Source: Priapulus caudatus (lineage: Eukaryota > Priapulida > Priapulimorpha > Priapulimorphida > Priapulidae). From it: 51,815 bases of DNA. Location of the stretch: contig NW_014577728.1 in NCBI RefSeq assembly GCF_000485595.1, positions 94,131-145,945 of the forward strand. Direction: 5' to 3'. The notes beneath the pieces were generated by a model. It was not told the DNA's origin and did not search any database. It saw only the letters and a list, made by a program, of their open reading frames with translations. The translations under genes and the position numbers were made by a program. This document shows, in pieces, positions 41,545 through 51,815 of this stretch (position 1 is the stretch's first letter; each line of letters begins with the position of its first letter).

Positions 41545-43010
41545 TACACTACACTCGACCTACCCACTGCACCACACAAGACCTGGCACGGTGGTTGAAA
41601 GCCTCAAGGTCTCCAGGGATACAGGGCTCTGGTACTAGGGGGCATTTCAGGAAATGTCCCATAGTCTGGTCCTCCCCGCAGTCGCATTCGGTTGGGCCAT
41701 CTTCAACGTATTTCTGCATGAGTGCCCTGCATCGACCAAACCCTGTCTTGGGGCGATTTAGGCATAGTCACGTCGGCCATGCCTCGTTGGCTCCGGGTGG
41801 TAGGGATTCCTGGGGTCTGAGTAAAAGCTTATGTTGGCTTGCCTGAAGATGCTTTGACCATTGGGCGATCCTGTAGTTTTGGAGGTTGCCATCCAGGGGT
41901 TGAACCGCGGGGATGAACCTGTGCCTAGACTTTAGTATCTTCTTTACTGTTTCATGATGAAAGAGGGGGTGACGATGGTCATTTTTTGGTTATGTTTCTC
42001 TACTTGGGATGAAGCCATTCGTCTAACGTGTGAAGGAGCAATGTCACAGAGCAGGTAGAGGTCAGCTACGTTGGTTGGTCTCAAGCATCCACAAATGGCT
42101 CTGCAGGCAGTGTTCAGAACTGGGTAACTTTTTGCAACATGGGGCGACCTACTCCAGACAGGGCACGCATACTTAGCCGCAGAGTAGCACAAGGCGATAG
42201 CTGTGGTTTTGATTGTCCCGGCGTCTGTTCCCCATTTAGTAGTGGCCAACTTCTTTTGAATACTGTTTCTGGCACCCACGTTGGCGTTTGTCTTGATGAT
42301 GTGATCCTTGTAGGTTAGAGAGCGGTCTAAAGTAACACCTAGGTAGACTGGTATGTGTCAACCATTTATCATACCATTTGACTTTCAGTTGGCGGTTCGC
42401 CTCCTTTTTCTTTAGATGGAAGGCACCTATTTGTGTTTTCCCGGGATTGGCTCGTAGATGGTTTACTGTGTAGTAGGTGGTTCGGCCTGCGAGAGCATTA
42501 GTGATAGACCGTTCGGCTTCGTCAAAGAACTGTTTTTGTGATGCAATGCAGAGGTCATCTGCATAAAGGAAACTCCTGGTGTTTGTGTGTACTGGCTGGT
42601 AATTTGTGTATAGATTAAAGAGCAGAGGGGCCAGGACGCTTCCTTGTGAGAGCCAATTTTTTCTGTCTACGCCATCTGCTGCGGTTACAATTGAGATCCA
42701 CGAAAAACCGCCTGTTTGCCAACAGGTTCTTGATTAGTTCTACTAGTCTCACATCCTTTACTAGCTGGTATAATTTTTTGGTTAGAATTCGATGGTTGCC
42801 TGTGTCGTAGGCTGCGTAGAGGTCAAGAAACGATACTCCAGTAATTAACCCTTTCTCATACCAGTCTTCGATGAACTGGGTAAGGTTAAGAAGTTGTCTT
42901 GTACAGGATTTTTCTGATCTAAAGCCTACCTGCTCTGGAATGAGGTGTTTATTCACGTAAGAGGTCAAACGGTTGAGAATAAGTCTTTCGAAGAGCTTGT
43001 AGAACATTCC
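41545..43010 (-). pseudogene. Non-LTR retrotransposon reverse transcriptase fragment
   Basis: Jockey/CR1-type LINE reverse transcriptase, 5'-truncated and frameshifted. On the minus strand it reads VGFRSEKSCTRQLLNLTQFI and DLYAAYDTGNHRILTKKL (42615-43007). A frameshift near 42655 precedes SQGSVLAPLLFN and the catalytic FLYADDLC (42549-42572). Then come KKLATTKWGTDAGTIKTTAIALC-type sequence (41944-42279) and a C-terminal part with RHRFIPAVQPLDG and ECDCGEDQTMGHFLKCP (about 41640-41930), a CCHC-like end. In the RT core the A motif (DLxAAYDT) and the C motif (YADD) are visible, but no intact ORF spans them. Confidence 0.88.
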
Positions 43011-44177
43011 CGCTGATATTACGCTTGTGCGCAGAGAAGATGTGCAGCGCGGGCAAGAGAGTTATGAGACGTGCAATTAGAATTCATTATATACTAATAT
43101 TATTCTACTGAGTTTCAGACAAAGCAGAGTCTTTGACTGAGGAGGCATTTGTTCCCCATGCCCCTCCCCCCTGGTGCCGTCACCACAGACTAACGGATAC
43201 ACAGACTGGACGCAACGCCAACTTAGTGTTATGGATTTGAATGTTGGCGCCGCCTAGCGAATGAAGCGGTACACTAAAAATCTGGCTGTGGTGACACACC
43301 GTGGATGTGTAACGTTGTAGCATTAAAACGTCTCTATCGTTAATTATAATATTTGGACTGGAGTTTAATTATACATTCCTGAATCTAGAAGGTCAAATGT
43401 TAGTCTTCAAGTAAATTTTGCTTTATTAAACGGCTGTACATTTATTTTTACATGCAAAACGATCATTCACACTATATCACAGACTAATAATACACAATAC
43501 ACGCATAACATCACAATGGGTAATGTGCACACGGTATACTGTGCTACAGTCTGTAGTTTAATTTATTCCTCAGTCTGTGACGGGATTTTGTGAGATGTTT
43601 GTTTTTTCTACAAACAATAATAATAATAAAGACGATATAATTTCCATATTTTTTACTCAAATACCATTAATCACATTTATTGCTAAGAAGCTTAATTACA
43701 AGTGTTGGAGCTTCAGCAATTTACGATTCTGCTTGTTTCTAGGTTCGGAGTGCAGGAGGGTTACTGACTTCTATCAGAGATTGGAACTGCATCCTTTCTT
43801 AGCCTTTTAATATTTTTGGACTTGCCCTTGTGTTTTTAATAAAGGTGGAAGGGATCGGGTAAAGAAATTATGGAAAATAAGGTAAAATACAGACAGTTTG
43901 AATTTCTTATTAGCAAAATTATTCAGCATTTGTTGGTTTAGTTTTGATATTGCCATAAGCAATAATGATATACTTCAGTGCCCAGCAGTGATTATTTCTC
44001 AACCATATTTTTCTGTTTATGTATATTTCATGAAATCAAGCCTGGTACATGTATAACGACCCATGAGTCACACGACGAGAAGCAGAGAAAGCAAAGTATT
44101 TTACTAAATTCCCATACTAATAATAGTTATATTTTTAAATAGGTACAGCAGATCACATTTCAAAGCAGCCAGTGATT

Positions 44178-44369
44178 TTAACTCTTGTCAGGTGGACACA
44201 TAAATTGAGATACCTCAAAATGATTCTCGCAAATTAGCAGATATTTGCATTGGCTGTCTTTTAACCCATCAATGTCGACTCTTCTTATGTTGCAGATCCA
44301 CTTCCGAAGTCTATGTACATGATCATCTACATGTGTCATGTGATGTGGTGTATTATTTACAAATTGCAT
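44178..44369 (-). pseudogene. THAP-like DNA-binding domain fragment
   Basis: Reads HRLRKWICNIRRVDIDGL and CKYLLICENHFEVSQFM. The W....R and (I/V)C..HF....F pattern is the C-terminal half of a C2CH THAP domain. The N-terminal C2 pair is not evident. Located inside the TIR element, so likely part of its original transposase. Confidence 0.6.
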
Positions 44370-44789
44370 ATCGTTTTAACTGGTATTTTTCACAGAACAA
44401 AGGGCAGCAAAATTACACAGATCCCCGAACCAAGTAATGTTTTCCCTAACTTTTAACTGTTAGCTTCACAAGATTGTATCTTGTAACAGTTTACATTGAT
44501 ATTATGATTACATATAATTAAACAATCAATAAGTACAGTCTCTGTTCGTGTGCACAGCAGTCAGTGAGTCACTGCATCTGTCATTGCCGTTCTAACGAAT
44601 TTATTATTTTCAAACGTATATAACATGCAATACGTGATAAATCTAGTACCTATCATGCTCTGTGAAAAACTTGAAAAACGCTATATCTGGGAATATATCT
44701 AGAATATATTATGCAAATGATTCCCGTATCGGCTTGAATATAGACACCCCCATACTCTCTGTGAATATTGAGTTTATTGACGCACGATT

Positions 44790-44951
44790 AGTCAATATAT
44801 TAGCAAATATATGCGCGCGGAAGTGAATTACAGATGATTAAATTTCTAAAATTCTAGATACCTATAGACAAGTCAATATATTAGCAAATATATGCGCGCG
44901 GAAGTGAATTACAGATGATTAAATTTCTAAAATTCTAGATACCTATAGACA
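44790..44951. repeat. Perfect 81-bp tandem duplication
   Basis: 44790-44870 is repeated without change as 44871-44951; the unit begins agtcaatatattagcaaata and ends cctatagaca. Lies near the right end of the THAP element. Confidence 0.97.
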
Positions 44952-45329
44952 CATGTCTTAGCTATCGCTTAGCTATAGGGGCAGCACCATCGAAACGCTT
45001 AACAAGCCGGGTATACGAAGTGTCTAGTCAGTGTATCCGTTAGTCTGTGCCGTCACTGCGTACACGTGCGTGCGTGCGTACGTACAGTACACGTGCAACG
45101 CAAAAATGTTACAGGTTTTTCAGGATTGTGAACCGGCCTCGTAAAAGCGAGGAACTATTGATGCGACGTTCGTTTCGTGTGTATTCTTGTCATGTGCACC
45201 CCGCAATTATGTATGTGTAACGACGCGGCAAATACATAGAGAGTTTCGGCGCAGGCGCGGCATACATTTCAAAATACAATCTTTACTCGAATCTTTTCCC
45301 AATTCTTAAAAAAAATTCAGCATGTAGTC

Positions 45330-45629
45330 CAGGGGCGGATCTAGGGGGGGGGTCCGAGGGTCCGGACCCCACTTAAATTTCAAAGTGCCCTAAAAAATAA
45401 AAAAACAATTTCTGCTAAAAATGTGGAATTCCATCTTACATTCTAGAGAACAAAATTACTCCTCAGATGCTCTCAGAATGCACCAATTTTAATTGGTCCC
45501 CCAATTACCCCCCTAAGTGGCGACGTGGCCTTCGGCAGCTTATTAAAACACCAGCAAAATCAAGCAGGAAAAAGTCCCCGTTATTTCTTCCTGGACACCC
45601 ACTTTTCGAAAATCCTGGATCCGCCCCTG
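45330..45629. mobile_element. 300-bp MITE with CAGGGGCGGATC ends, TAGTC duplication
   Basis: Starts caggggcggatctagg and ends with the complement (ggatccgcccctg). Flanked by TAGTC (45325-45329 and 45630-45634). Same end motif and 5-bp duplication length as the element at 14010. Confidence 0.88.
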
Positions 45630-45634
45630 TAGTC

Positions 45635-45968
45635 GGATCCTGTTTCAAACATTAAAATGGCGGGCCGGTCACCATGGCTAAGCAACTTGAACGAATGGCA
45701 ACACTAATATCACTTTCATCATGTTTTCTAGATGCATCATTCATCATGCATCTACCTTGCGTGTACAATGCAAGGTAGTGCATTCTAGTGCCGAACTTTA
45801 TCGCAAAACTTTCAAAAGAAGGCTTACACAGACACGAAATAGTGCACAATGAACAATGGCGGAAGGATACTGTTGTAAGCCTATATATAACATATATAAC
45901 ACTTGACCGGTCCCCCAGTCGCCTATCCGATATACCTATGAATATACATAGCACCGTGGATATAGACG
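45635..45968. other. 5' flank of the sulfotransferase gene
   Basis: Contains an inverted pair gatgcatcatt / gatgcatctaccttg near 45730-45775 (ctaccttgcgtgtacaatgcaaggtag forms a hairpin at about 45750-45778). No certain promoter element. The first coding exon follows directly. Confidence 0.4.
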
Positions 45969-46062
45969 ATGTGGCTGCCTTCTGTTAAGACCATTGCGCG
46001 GGGATTCTTATGTCTGGCTGTGGTTGTACTCGCGGCTATGTTACTCTACCAGGCGTCCCACG
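45969..46062 (+). CDS. Sulfotransferase exon 1: signal anchor
   Basis: ATG at 45969; donor CACG|gtgagt, phase 1, 94 nt. [12 protein letters not shown] followed by a hydrophobic stretch of about 18 residues: a type II anchor with positive residues on the cytoplasmic side. No earlier in-frame ATG is needed. Confidence 0.88.
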
Positions 46063-47174
46063 GTGAGTGCCAGCATCTGTTATCTATATGCAACGCGTTA
46101 CAAGGTATACATGCATGTATGTACACATACTAGGTGCGCCATTACTCCATATATATGGATCGAAGCCCTTTGTAGAACGAGCAGCGAGGCATCATGCAGG
46201 GGGCCCTTAGAAAAAGTCATAAATATTTATTATGGTTTTGACAACAGCCCCCAAAGTTGCGCGTCAAAATGCGACTTTCAAGTTATACTTTCGAATTAAG
46301 AATAAGAGCACGTTCTAAGCCATTGACCAGTTAAAGCGATTATTGCGAGTTGTTTTCAGCATTTTTTAGTGTTTATTCTCACTCTCATGATGCCTACCGT
46401 TGTTGCTTGAGTAACAGTAATTGTTTGAAATAACAATAAATGTCGAAGACGGAGAGAGAAGTGGATCAAATCCTCGTTGCGTACCACCAGCGAGATTAAT
46501 ACTTATCACACACAAATAGATGCCCCTTTGTTTGAATTATGTTCGCTTGTTTGAGACGTCATTTGTGATTTTTGAAGGTCTTGACTCGAAAAAATGTATT
46601 GCTGGTATGATGTGGTCAAATCAATTTTTCTATGCTATAACTGCATAAAATATTGGTGTTTTGAATGTTGGTGTAATCAGTGATATTTACGCTGTCAGGT
46701 GAGACTATATTCAGCTATATTTTTTTTTCTCTGAGCAAAATTCTCGCAATGATCGTTTTAACAACGACTAGTCAAGCGCTTGTTTTTTACATGTACCTAC
46801 ATTGCGGAAATACATATGCGACTTTAGCCGAAACGCGGACTAACTCGCTCAACTTCGCAACAAAAAGTCGATAGTGAAAAACCAGCCGCAGGGTCCGGGC
46901 CTTTGCACGGAGTAGGCCCTACGTCTAAGTTTCCTTTTCTTCTCTGCTAGCACATATTACTGGTACCAGCCAGACTAATAAGTACGACCTGGCTTTTAAT
47001 CAGCTGCTAAAGCCCCCGCAGCAGCCGCATCTGGCGCCATTGTCGAATGAAACAGAAAATTCGGTAAGTGCCTTATGTGTGCTATTCTACAAGCGATCAT
47101 GGCAGTATAAATATTATATATATATTATATATATATTATATGTGTGTGTGTGTGTGTGGTATTTGTGGTGTGTT

Positions 47175-47211
<37 letters not shown>

Positions 47212-47459
47212 TGGTGTTGTGTGTGTGTGTGTGCGCGCGCGGCGGGTGTGTGTGTTTTGTGTGCCTGTGTTTGTGTGTGCGTGTATGAATGTGTATGTTG
47301 TATGGTGTGTGCGTGGTGTACCTTGTGTGTGTTGCGTATGTGTTGTGCGCGCGTGGCGCGTGTGACGTGCAAATGCGGATATATGTGAATGTGTGCGGTA
47401 TGTGTGTGTGGGGTAGGTGTATGTGTATGTATGTGTGTAATGTGTGTTGTGTGTATGGT

Positions 47460-47498
<39 letters not shown>

Positions 47499-47527
47499 GT
47501 TTGGTGTGTATGTGTGATGTGGTGTGT

Positions 47528-47559
<32 letters not shown>

Positions 47560-47803
47560 GTGTGTTTTGTAATATGTGTGTGTGTGTGTGTGCGGCGCGG
47601 GTTTCCGTGCGTGTATGTATATGTTGTATATGTGTGCGTATGTGTCACTGTGTGTGGGCGTGTGTGCGTGCGGGCGTGCGGGCGTGCGTGCGTGCGTGCG
47701 TGCGTGCGTGTATTGTATTGTTGTGTGTGTGTTGTGTGTGTGCGTGTGCGTGCGTCGCGTGCGTGGCGTGCGTGTGCGCGCTGTGTATGTGTGTGCGTGC
47801 GTG

Positions 47804-47834
<31 letters not shown>

Positions 47835-49616
47835 CTGTAACTGGATAGGATCAGAAGTAGATAATAGGGAAGGAGTGTGACTTCAATAAACAAGGAAAAT
47901 TCGTCATTTACTAGCCTTAGAATCCCTACGATTTACTACGCGTAACTTAACCAACTTAAGCTCAAATCGTACACAGTACATTCGCCTAGCATCGTGCGAA
48001 ATCGTCTCCTCGTATACACCGGCAATCCGGAGATACAGACTAAAACGATTTTCCATTCTGTTGCCAGCAAACCGCATGTATAACCCGCCTAACTTGAAAC
48101 AATAGGCCTCGGCGATGCGGTGTGGCTCGCTGGGAGATTGGAGCTGGAGCTGCTGCGTGGGATTAGCTCGCCGAGTGTTGTATTGTGTCGATGTCCAGCG
48201 AGCCACACCGCATCGCCGGAGGCACAAGAGTGCGCAAGAGTCGGGTTATACATTCGCTTTGCTGGCAACAGAATGGAGAATCGTGTCGTACGTTTTAGTC
48301 TGTATCTCCGGATTGCGAGTGTATACGAGGAAACGATTTCGCACGATGCTAGGCGAATGTACTGTGTACGATTTGAGTTCAAGTTGGATGAGTTACGCGT
48401 AGTAAATCGTAATCGTATTCTAAAGCTAGTAAATGACGAATTTCCCTTGTTTATTGAAGTCACACTCCTTCCCTATTATCTACTTCTGATCAAATGTTTG
48501 AGGTGTAATAACGTTGTAACTGGTTCACGTTTCACAACAAGATTTTTTACGAATGCTGTAAGTCTATTTCTGACCAAGCTCCATTGGATTTCGTCACACT
48601 ATCATCGAGCGAAAACGACCCAATGTTATAACAATGTAAGATCACACTTGCAAAATTCGGCTTCGCAGACTCGTTATTATTTTCATACATAATCATATTG
48701 ACATCGTCGCTACGTCTACATCGATAGAGTTTTCACGCAGATATTCGCCGACGAAGAAGAAGTATACAAGCAGCGCAAGAGGGCGCTGTACGCTGCTTGC
48801 ATAACCGACAACAGAAGCGGCGAGGAAGACCATTACATGCATAGCGTTATAGCCGACGATAAGCATCGACTTCTGTACTGCACTGTACCGCGGGATGGCT
48901 CGCGAAATATGCTGCGCACGCTCGTAGCTCTGCGTGGCGACATGCCTCGGGCGCCGATCGACGTGCCAGCTAGCAGCGTGTACGCATCGCACGGTTTCCC
49001 CGTGCTCGGTGCCTACGCGCCCGGCAGGCGGCAGCACATGTTGCGAGAATACACGAAGTTGCTCGTCGTCCGCAACCCGTTCGAGCGCGTGCTGTCCGCA
49101 TATAGCGTCTTTGCGACGCACGCGAAAGAGCTCAGCGAGGACAGCGCGCGCCTCTATACGCACTTCCGCCGCTACGTCGCTGAGCGCTACGGTCGCGGTG
49201 ACGTCACGCAGAAGAGCGACGGTACGGCCAACGTGACGTTCGCCGCCTTCGTTCGCTACCTGACGGACCCGCGCACGCGCCGCGCCGACCCGCTCTCACT
49301 GACGTCCGACGGTTCGATGAACCCGCACTGGATACCCATCACGGAGCGCTGCGCGCCGTGCAGCGTGCGCTATGACGTCATCGTGCGGCTCGAAACATTC
49401 GCGAGGGAGAGCGGTTACCTGCTGCGGCGGTTGAACGCGAGCGGGCTGGTCGAGCCGCCGCCGCCGCAGCTGAGCTACAGTCCATCAAGCAGAGTTGCGA
49501 AGATGAGGCAGCATTACGCCGAGCTGAATGAGCTGGATGTGTTGAAGCTGCGGCGCCTGTACGAGCGCGACTTCAAACTTTTCCAGTATAACGACAGCCT
49601 AGATCTCTCGACGTAG
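45969..49616 (+). CDS. Carbohydrate sulfotransferase, HNK-1 ST / CHST8-14 family
   Basis: Golgi type II membrane enzyme transferring sulfate from PAPS to a sugar hydroxyl of glycans (chondroitin/dermatan, GalNAc or HNK-1 epitopes in known members). Three exons, 45969-46062, 46951-47063 and 48741-49616, sum to 1083 nt, 360 aa plus stop, the usual family length. The N-terminus has a short cytoplasmic part and a hydrophobic signal anchor ([16 protein letters not shown]). The stem is short, and the catalytic domain lies wholly in exon 3. The 5'-phosphosulfate-binding motif reads [10 protein letters not shown] (usual P-K-x-G-x-T-N), and the 3'-phosphate-binding motif [15 protein letters not shown]. 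Further family marks are [12 protein letters not shown] and YDVIVRLE. Acceptor substrate cannot be assigned. Intron 2 carries TG microsatellites and a fold-back element. Confidence 0.93.
46063..46950. other. Sulfotransferase intron 1
   Basis: AT-rich with no repeat or exon recognised; open frames (45994-46299, 46680-46874) lack family signatures. Confidence 0.5.
46951..47063 (+). CDS. Sulfotransferase exon 2: stem region
   Basis: Acceptor tctctgctag, donor TTCG|gtaagt, phase 1 to phase 0, 113 nt. Proline/glutamine-rich stem ([12 protein letters not shown]) with N-glycosylation sequon NET. Supported by splice sites and phase agreement rather than by family similarity. Confidence 0.82.
47130..47832. 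repeat. TG-rich microsatellite tract
   Basis: About 700 bp of impure (TG)n with ggtgtg, gcgcgc and gtgcgtgcgtgc interruptions, in sulfotransferase intron 2. Overlapping long CVCV/HTHT frames are repeat translations. Confidence 0.98.
47849..48491. mobile_element. Fold-back element: near-300-bp inverted arms
   Basis: The left arm 47849-48133 and right arm 48195-48491 are reverse complements with scattered substitutions and small gaps; the loop is 61 bp (48134-48194). The outer ends read gatcagaagtagataatagg. An isolated copy of the same terminal sequence occurs at 49854-49874. This fits a fold-back/MITE-type element. The arms contain open frames on both strands with no known domain. Confidence 0.88.
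48741..49616 (+). CDS. Sulfotransferase exon 3: catalytic domain
   Basis: Acceptor ttttcacgcag, phase 0, stop TAG at 49614-49616, 291 codons. Starts [20 protein letters not shown], then both PAPS-binding motifs and the YL...HW.P....C.PC...YD.I segment typical of Sulfotransfer_2. Markedly GC-rich relative to surrounding DNA and to the RPTP exons. Confidence 0.95.
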   Translation: MFADEEEVYKQRKRALYAACITDNRSGEEDHYMHSVIADDKHRLLYCTVPRDGSRNMLRTLVALRGDMPRAPIDVPASSVYASHGFPVLGAYAPGRRQHMLREYTKLLVVRNPFERVLSAYSVFATHAKELSEDSARLYTHFRRYVAERYGRGDVTQKSDGTANVTFAAFVRYLTDPRTRRADPLSLTSDGSMNPHWIPITERCAPCSVRYDVIVRLETFARESGYLLRRLNASGLVEPPPPQLSYSPSSRVAKMRQHYAELNELDVLKLRRLYERDFKLFQYNDSLDLST

Positions 49617-49663
49617 TAGTACTGCCTATACGTGCATGCGTGCGTGCGCGCGTGCATGTACGC

Positions 49664-49672
49664 CACACACAC

Positions 49673-49765
<93 letters not shown>

Positions 49766-49790
49766 TACACACAACACACGCACGCACGCG
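49664..49790. repeat. CA microsatellite in the sulfotransferase 3' region
   Basis: (CA)n of about 100 bp (49664-49762), continuing as acgcacgcacgc; begins about 50 bp after the stop codon, so probably in the 3' UTR. Confidence 0.97.
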
Positions 49791-49853
49791 TACGTAATTA
49801 TGTATTCACCTCTCGATATATATATATATTCCCCTAAGGGGATTAATAAGTTT

Positions 49854-49874
49854 TCCCTATTATCTACTTCTGAT
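49854..49874. repeat. Isolated terminus of the fold-back element
   Basis: Identical over 21 bp to the outer end of the right arm at about 48470-48490 (ccctattatctacttctgat); no second arm is seen next to it. Confidence 0.7.
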
Positions 49875-49979
49875 TCTATAAATATATAATACTAGCGATA
49901 CCGGCGGCCGGGAAAATCAGTGTCTTACTCAGTGGTGACCGCATTGTTTGAAAGGAAAACCCCAAAAAATCTAACTAAT

Positions 49980-50175
49980 CTAATCCTATCATGCAATCCA
50001 TCCAATCCCATCCATGCCATTCGCCCACCGCAATCCCATCCCATCCCATTACCGATAGCGATCTGCGAGGGACATACCATGCCATTAGCCATGCCATCCC
50101 ATCCATTCGCACCGCATCCCTATCCATCCCAGCAACCAGTCCCATCCCCATCGCATGACATCCATCTCACTCCCA
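49980..50175. repeat. CCATC-rich degenerate repeat
   Basis: Repeated ccatccaatcccatcc, catgccat and catcccatccc variants; related in composition to the 36-38 kb array but more degenerate. Confidence 0.75.
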
Positions 50176-50324
50176 ATCCCAATCATGTAAAAAACAATCA
50201 AAGAAATCAAAGATAAAAAAACAAATTAAAATTAAAAATTAAAATAAAATTAAGAAAGTAAAAAATAATGCCATACAAAGAGGATAGGGTAACAATGAAA
50301 AAAATTGAAAAAATGGGAAAATAA

Positions 50325-50409
50325 GTTCCCCACTGGGACTCGAAACCCGGAATCCGGTTAGCGGAGAGCGGAGTCTTTTAAGCGATTATCCTACTTGCAC
50401 TAAGGTCTA
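50325..50409 (-). other. tRNA-like block (possible SINE head or tRNA pseudogene)
   Basis: On the minus strand it has an A-box-like TAGTGCAAGTAGG and a B-box-like GTTTCGAGTCC about 55 nt apart, the spacing of a pol III internal promoter. The 3' end reads cccagtggggaac. The 5' side does not pair with the 3' acceptor side and the T-stem has a mismatch, so it is not an intact tRNA. A-rich sequence lies on its downstream side. Confidence 0.45.
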
Positions 50410-51000
50410 TACACCATGATTACACGTACGTGATGTAGTTTTAATCTGAATAAAAAAATCAATGAATTTAGAACTATTATCAATTTTTAACTTTTTAAAA
50501 TTTTGTTCAGCCATAACACTCCCACACGTCTGGATTCTTAGAAACATATCTTTATGTTTTCCTCTATAGCGGTTTGCCGCGCCTATATCTCCTATATGTT
50601 GACCCTGCCAATTTAATTACTTTTGAACTTTGTCATGGAAATGATTTAGTTCTATATAGTTAGGAGAGCCGATTTAGCTTTGCCGTTGCTACCTGTGCAA
50701 CGGTTGGAGCATTTCTTGGAATTCTAAAGTATGGCGCCCCGTCGATCTTGCATCTTGGATCAATTTACAATTATGTGATCTTCGATGCCCTAGAGTGTCA
50801 TGCCAATACCCGTTTTAGGTTTCGAGTGCAGCGAGTCCATTCGGATCGTATTTAAGATATGGGTCGCCGTCAATGTCTCAATGTCAAATGACTGGCTGAA
50901 CGGTCAATAATAAGACACTTTTAAATGTAAATCACTGTTTCATAAGATCAGATATATATAGGCTGACAACTACCGACTTCGCAACCATTACAGACCAAAT
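50410..51000. other. Intergenic, nothing recognised
   Basis: AT-rich; no supported exon, RNA gene or repeat boundary. Confidence 0.4.
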
Positions 51001-51725
51001 GGCGAATGAAAACACCACACCAATCGTCATGGCAGTGTCACCACATCCTGCCCGGCATCACGAACAGGAAACATTGGTGTCGATGCAGTTCACTATCCCC
51101 CGAGTCAAGAAACACGAGACCATTCTTCTCCAACTCATACCCAATCAGGCTATACACATGCAACCACCTACACAGACATTCAAACCGAATCCACCTCTGA
51201 TGTCAATGAAATGCTACTGTCCGCAGAAGATCACGCTTCAATCCCCGCTGCAGTGATTTCAGTCAAGCATGCCAGACGCAGCTGCTGTCGCAAGTCCATT
51301 TGAGAGTACAAGCCTTCGTGGCGGCTCATATGTCTCAGCAAGACCGACTAGTGGCCCGGCTCTCCCATAAGCCCAGACACTGGGGTTTGCCGACCGATGC
51401 TCGATTCACCACACTAGCTCCACCCAGACCACGTCGTTCCTGGACTACCTCCTGTTATCTCCAGAGGACTCTCAAAACGTTTCGACGCATGCAGTACAAT
51501 CCCACCTCGCTAGTTATCTCCAACTATATCAGAACGCATGCCTATGTCAATGGAAAGACCGCTCATCGCTGGACCAATCTTATACTTCACGCGGCCCATG
51601 ATGCACACTCTCATGAGTTCCTGGGCTGTATAGCAGACACTGATGAAGGCCATCTGCTAGTGGACGTATCTCATAGCGCCACTAGCGTTTGGTGGCGTGA
51701 CCAGCATCATCACGCGAAGACCTGA
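50999..51725 (+). other. Unrecognised open frames
   Basis: Two frames, 50999-51256 (85 aa) and 51300-51725 (141 aa), in moderately GC-rich DNA unlike its AT-rich flank, which suggests coding origin (perhaps a mobile-element gag-like or other fragment). I recognise no domain, and no splice sites or frameshift clearly join them. Function unknown. Confidence 0.25.
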
Positions 51726-51815
51726 ACAAATGCTCTACGGGCAATACCTCTCATCACGCCTTGCTGCCAGAGTTATCTACTCATTGTGCCAAGCATACAA
51801 GACATGAGTAAATCG

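Larger units (their letters stand above)
43184..45048. mobile_element. 1.87-kb TIR element with 8-bp target duplication and THAP-like ORF
   Basis: The ends cacagactaacggatacac and its complement form an inverted repeat of about 27 bp. They are flanked by GCCGTCAC on both sides (43176-43183 and 45049-45056). An 8-bp duplication and an internal THAP-like zinc-finger ORF suggest a P-element/THAP9-related or hAT-like DNA transposon, reduced in size. No full transposase seen. Confidence 0.85.

Noticed and set aside
42615-43007. Intact retrotransposon ORF2
   Set aside because: Frameshifted around 42655, 5'-truncated near 43010, no endonuclease domain seen.
48089-48692. 190-codon frame through the fold-back element
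   Set aside because: Runs through inverted repeat arms; similar frames occur on the opposite strand by symmetry, and no domain is seen.
48693-49163. 156-codon minus-strand open frame
   Set aside because: Shadow of the GC-rich sulfotransferase exon.
50325-50409. Functional tRNA gene
   Set aside because: A- and B-box-like sequences exist but the acceptor stem does not pair and the T-stem is imperfect; reported only as a tRNA-like block.

Overview
This is animal nuclear DNA. Genes are split into many short exons with GT-AG (occasionally GC-AG) introns, codon phases join cleanly across introns, and the families are metazoan (FN3-type receptor tyrosine phosphatase, SLC22 transporter, Golgi carbohydrate sulfotransferase). 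Short introns, abundant CA/TG and CCAT microsatellites, many MITE-like elements and a multicopy invertebrate mobile ORF point to a marine invertebrate. I cannot name the phylum from sequence alone.

Layout. (1) About 1.2-24.4 kb, + strand: the 3' part of a receptor protein tyrosine phosphatase of the R3 (PTPRB/PTPRJ/PTPRO-like) type. Twenty-one exons join in frame to give the last 951 residues: FN3 repeats, one transmembrane helix, a single PTP domain and a YENI tail. The gene starts upstream of the window. Its introns hold a 3.2-kb mobile element with inverted tandem-array ends, a second damaged copy of one FN3 exon, hairpins and microsatellites. (2) 27.5-40.8 kb, - strand: a complete SLC22-like transporter gene, start codon to stop codon. 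Its penultimate coding position is occupied by a tandem cluster of alternative exons for the TM10-TM11 region (four intact, one damaged), all entering in phase 1 and leaving in phase 0. (3) 41.5-45.6 kb: mobile-element territory, with a non-LTR reverse transcriptase fragment, a THAP-domain TIR element with an 8-bp target duplication, and a CAGGGGCG-ended MITE. (4) 45.97-49.62 kb, + strand: a three-exon carbohydrate sulfotransferase (HNK-1 ST / CHST8-14 type, 360 aa) with a large fold-back element in its second intron. (5) 49.6-51.8 kb: microsatellite, CCATC-rich DNA, a tRNA-like (SINE head) block and unrecognised open frames.

The three genes are independent cell-surface or Golgi functions and nothing suggests a shared operon-like unit. 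The most notable features are the tandem alternative TM10-TM11 exon array of the transporter, the W-K-D (instead of W-P-D) loop of the phosphatase, and the well-delimited mobile elements, one of which has its empty target site preserved 0.77 kb away in a tandem duplicate. Several near-identical copies differ by single-base indels, so some apparent frameshifts may be consensus errors rather than real decay.
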